In this document: piece by piece, positions 6,553 to 7,053 of the stretch
Position numbering within the stretch: position 1 is the first letter of the stretch
How the letters are laid out: every line of letters starts with the position of its first letter
The notes under the pieces: model-generated
What the model was told of the DNA's origin: nothing
Databases searched by the model: none
What the model saw: the letters and a program-made list of their open reading frames with translations, nothing else
Program-made: the position numbers and the translations under genes
Origin: Firmicutes bacterium UBA994
GTDB lineage: Bacteria; Bacillota; UBA994
Direction: 5' to 3'
NCBI GenBank assembly: GCA_002292025.1
Contig: DBBC01000086.1
Coordinates: 1-7,053 of the forward strand
Length of the DNA stretch: 7,053 bases

Positions 6553-6990
6553 TTACAGATACGCGACAAGCACGCCAAGGAGTGCCCCTACCAACACTTC
6601 TACGCGCGTGTGCCCCAATAATTCTTTCAGCGGTTCTTCGCCGATGTGCCCGTACAGCATAAAGTGGCCGATCATCTTGTTCAGAGCTTCCGCTTGCTTC
6701 CCCGCAGCCTGGCGCACACCTGTGGCGTCATACATGACAATCAAGGCAAATATTATGGTAATAGCACTGTATGGGCTAGTAAATCCAGTAAACCTAATTA
6801 CCGCTGCCGCCAAAGAGCTTACCACCGCGGAATGCGTGCTAGGCATGCCGCCGGCGCCCGTCACTCTTTCCCAGCTGAACTTGCCCGCCTTAATCCAAGC
6901 TAAGATAACTTTCGAACCTTGCGCAATCAACCAAGCTAAGAGAGCACGGTACAGTATGGGATTAGTTTGCAGTGCTTCGAGCCAAGACAA
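6553..6990 (-). CDS. yuiD: Divergent PAP2 family membrane protein (YuiD/DUF212-like)
   Basis: Small integral membrane protein of the divergent PAP2 family (B. subtilis YuiD type), 145 residues against about 150-160 usual. Visible signatures: GGMPSTHSA (47-55, resembling a PAP2 phosphatase motif), MYDATGVRQAAGKQAEALN (86-104) and LLGHTRVEVLVGALLGVLVAY (124-144). Hydrophobic segments, judged by eye, at about 12-32, 53-70, 73-90 and 130-145. The biochemical role is not established. The PAP2-like motif and the position directly before dxs make a polyprenyl-phosphate or lipid-phosphate role plausible, but that is inference. The start is TTG (6988-6990), backed by GGAGGTG just upstream. It ends 42 nt before the proposed dxs start with no terminator between them, so the two are probably co-transcribed. 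Confidence 0.9.
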   Translation of the reverse strand: MSWLEALQTNPILYRALLAWLIAQGSKVILAWIKAGKFSWERVTGAGGMPSTHSAVVSSLAAAVIRFTGFTSPYSAITIIFALIVMYDATGVRQAAGKQAEALNKMIGHFMLYGHIGEEPLKELLGHTRVEVLVGALLGVLVAYL

Positions 6991-6995
6991 TCCTC

Positions 6996-7002
6996 CACCT
7001 CC
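6996..7002 (-). promoter_or_regulatory. Ribosome binding site of yuiD
   Basis: The minus strand reads GGAGGTG, a full Shine-Dalgarno core. Counting from GGAGG, the spacer to the TTG start is 7 nt (TGGAGGA). This fixes the TTG start at 6990. Confidence 0.85.
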
Positions 7003-7015
7003 GAGCTAGCTTTAT

Positions 7016-7048
7016 CTATTGTAACTGCTCATGCATCCGGGCATTCGA
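7016..7048 (-). repeat. 33-bp element upstream of yuiD (copy 2 of 2)
   Basis: Partner of 1103-1135: 26 of 33 positions are identical without gaps, including the exact 13-mer TGAGCAGTTACAA (7019-7031). Here the -10-like hexamer is TACAAT, 5 of 6 to consensus, with TCGAAT 19 nt upstream. The 13-mer lies 28 nt from the yuiD start codon. Candidate promoter or operator; a dispersed-repeat end is the alternative. Confidence 0.5.
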
Positions 7049-7053
7049 TCCAC

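Larger units (their letters stand above)
6991..7053 (-). other. Upstream region of yuiD, possible tail of a preceding gene
   Basis: These 63 nt run from the yuiD start to the window edge. Two minus-strand frames enter from the edge and stop here: one reads GSNARMHEQLQ before TAG at about 7016-7018, the other VDRMPGCMSSYNR before TAA at about 7012-7014. Either could be the C-terminus of an upstream gene (ispA often sits there in this neighbourhood), but both are too short to identify and may be chance. The region also contains the second 33-bp element and the yuiD SD. Confidence 0.3.

Noticed and set aside
6497..7009. Plus-strand 170-codon open frame opposite yuiD
   Set aside because: Antisense to a gene with clear family motifs and a strong SD; its translation resembles no known protein.
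1..7053. CRISPR arrays, tRNA or rRNA genes, transposases, toxin-antitoxin or phage genes
   Set aside because: Looked for on both strands. No regularly spaced repeats, no cloverleaf or rRNA-like stretches, and no such proteins among plausible frames.

Overview
The window holds six genes, all on the minus strand, and looks like ordinary chromosomal core DNA from a member of the Bacillota, most likely a Clostridia-type lineage of moderate GC. In transcription order (right to left) they are yuiD-like (divergent PAP2 family), dxs, tlyA, nadK, recN and buk. The run dxs-tlyA-nadK-recN is a well-known Bacillota neighbourhood. Strong purine-rich Shine-Dalgarno (SD) sequences and frequent TTG/GTG starts also fit that phylum. 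I cannot name a genus from the sequence.

Layout: 1-13 is only the sequence just after the buk stop. buk (14-1078) is a full-length butyrate kinase with a TTG start. 1079-1310 is the only substantial gap; it holds a degenerate cacgaag/cttcgtg inverted repeat and a 33-bp element that recurs near the right edge. recN (1311-2993), nadK (2986-3852), tlyA (3879-4685) and dxs form a tightly packed block with overlaps of 8 and 14 nt and one 26-nt gap. yuiD-like (6553-6990) ends about 40 nt before dxs. 6991-7053 holds the yuiD SD, the second 33-bp element and perhaps the tail of an upstream gene.

Roles: dxs makes DXP, the entry metabolite of the MEP isoprenoid pathway (also feeding thiamine and pyridoxal synthesis). 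YuiD is a small membrane protein of unknown function that may relate to polyprenyl lipids. TlyA is an rRNA 2'-O-methyltransferase, nadK makes NADP(H), and recN acts in double-strand break repair. buk makes ATP from butyryl-phosphate or branched acyl-phosphates and may belong to a separate transcript.

I found no undescribed multi-gene system. Points worth checking: dxs appears to start at a non-canonical codon (probably CTG), because conserved N-terminal residues lie upstream of the first TTG; a 33-bp element sits at nearly the same distance upstream of buk and yuiD; argR is missing between nadK and recN; spoIVB/spo0A are missing after recN; and only one of six genes starts with ATG.
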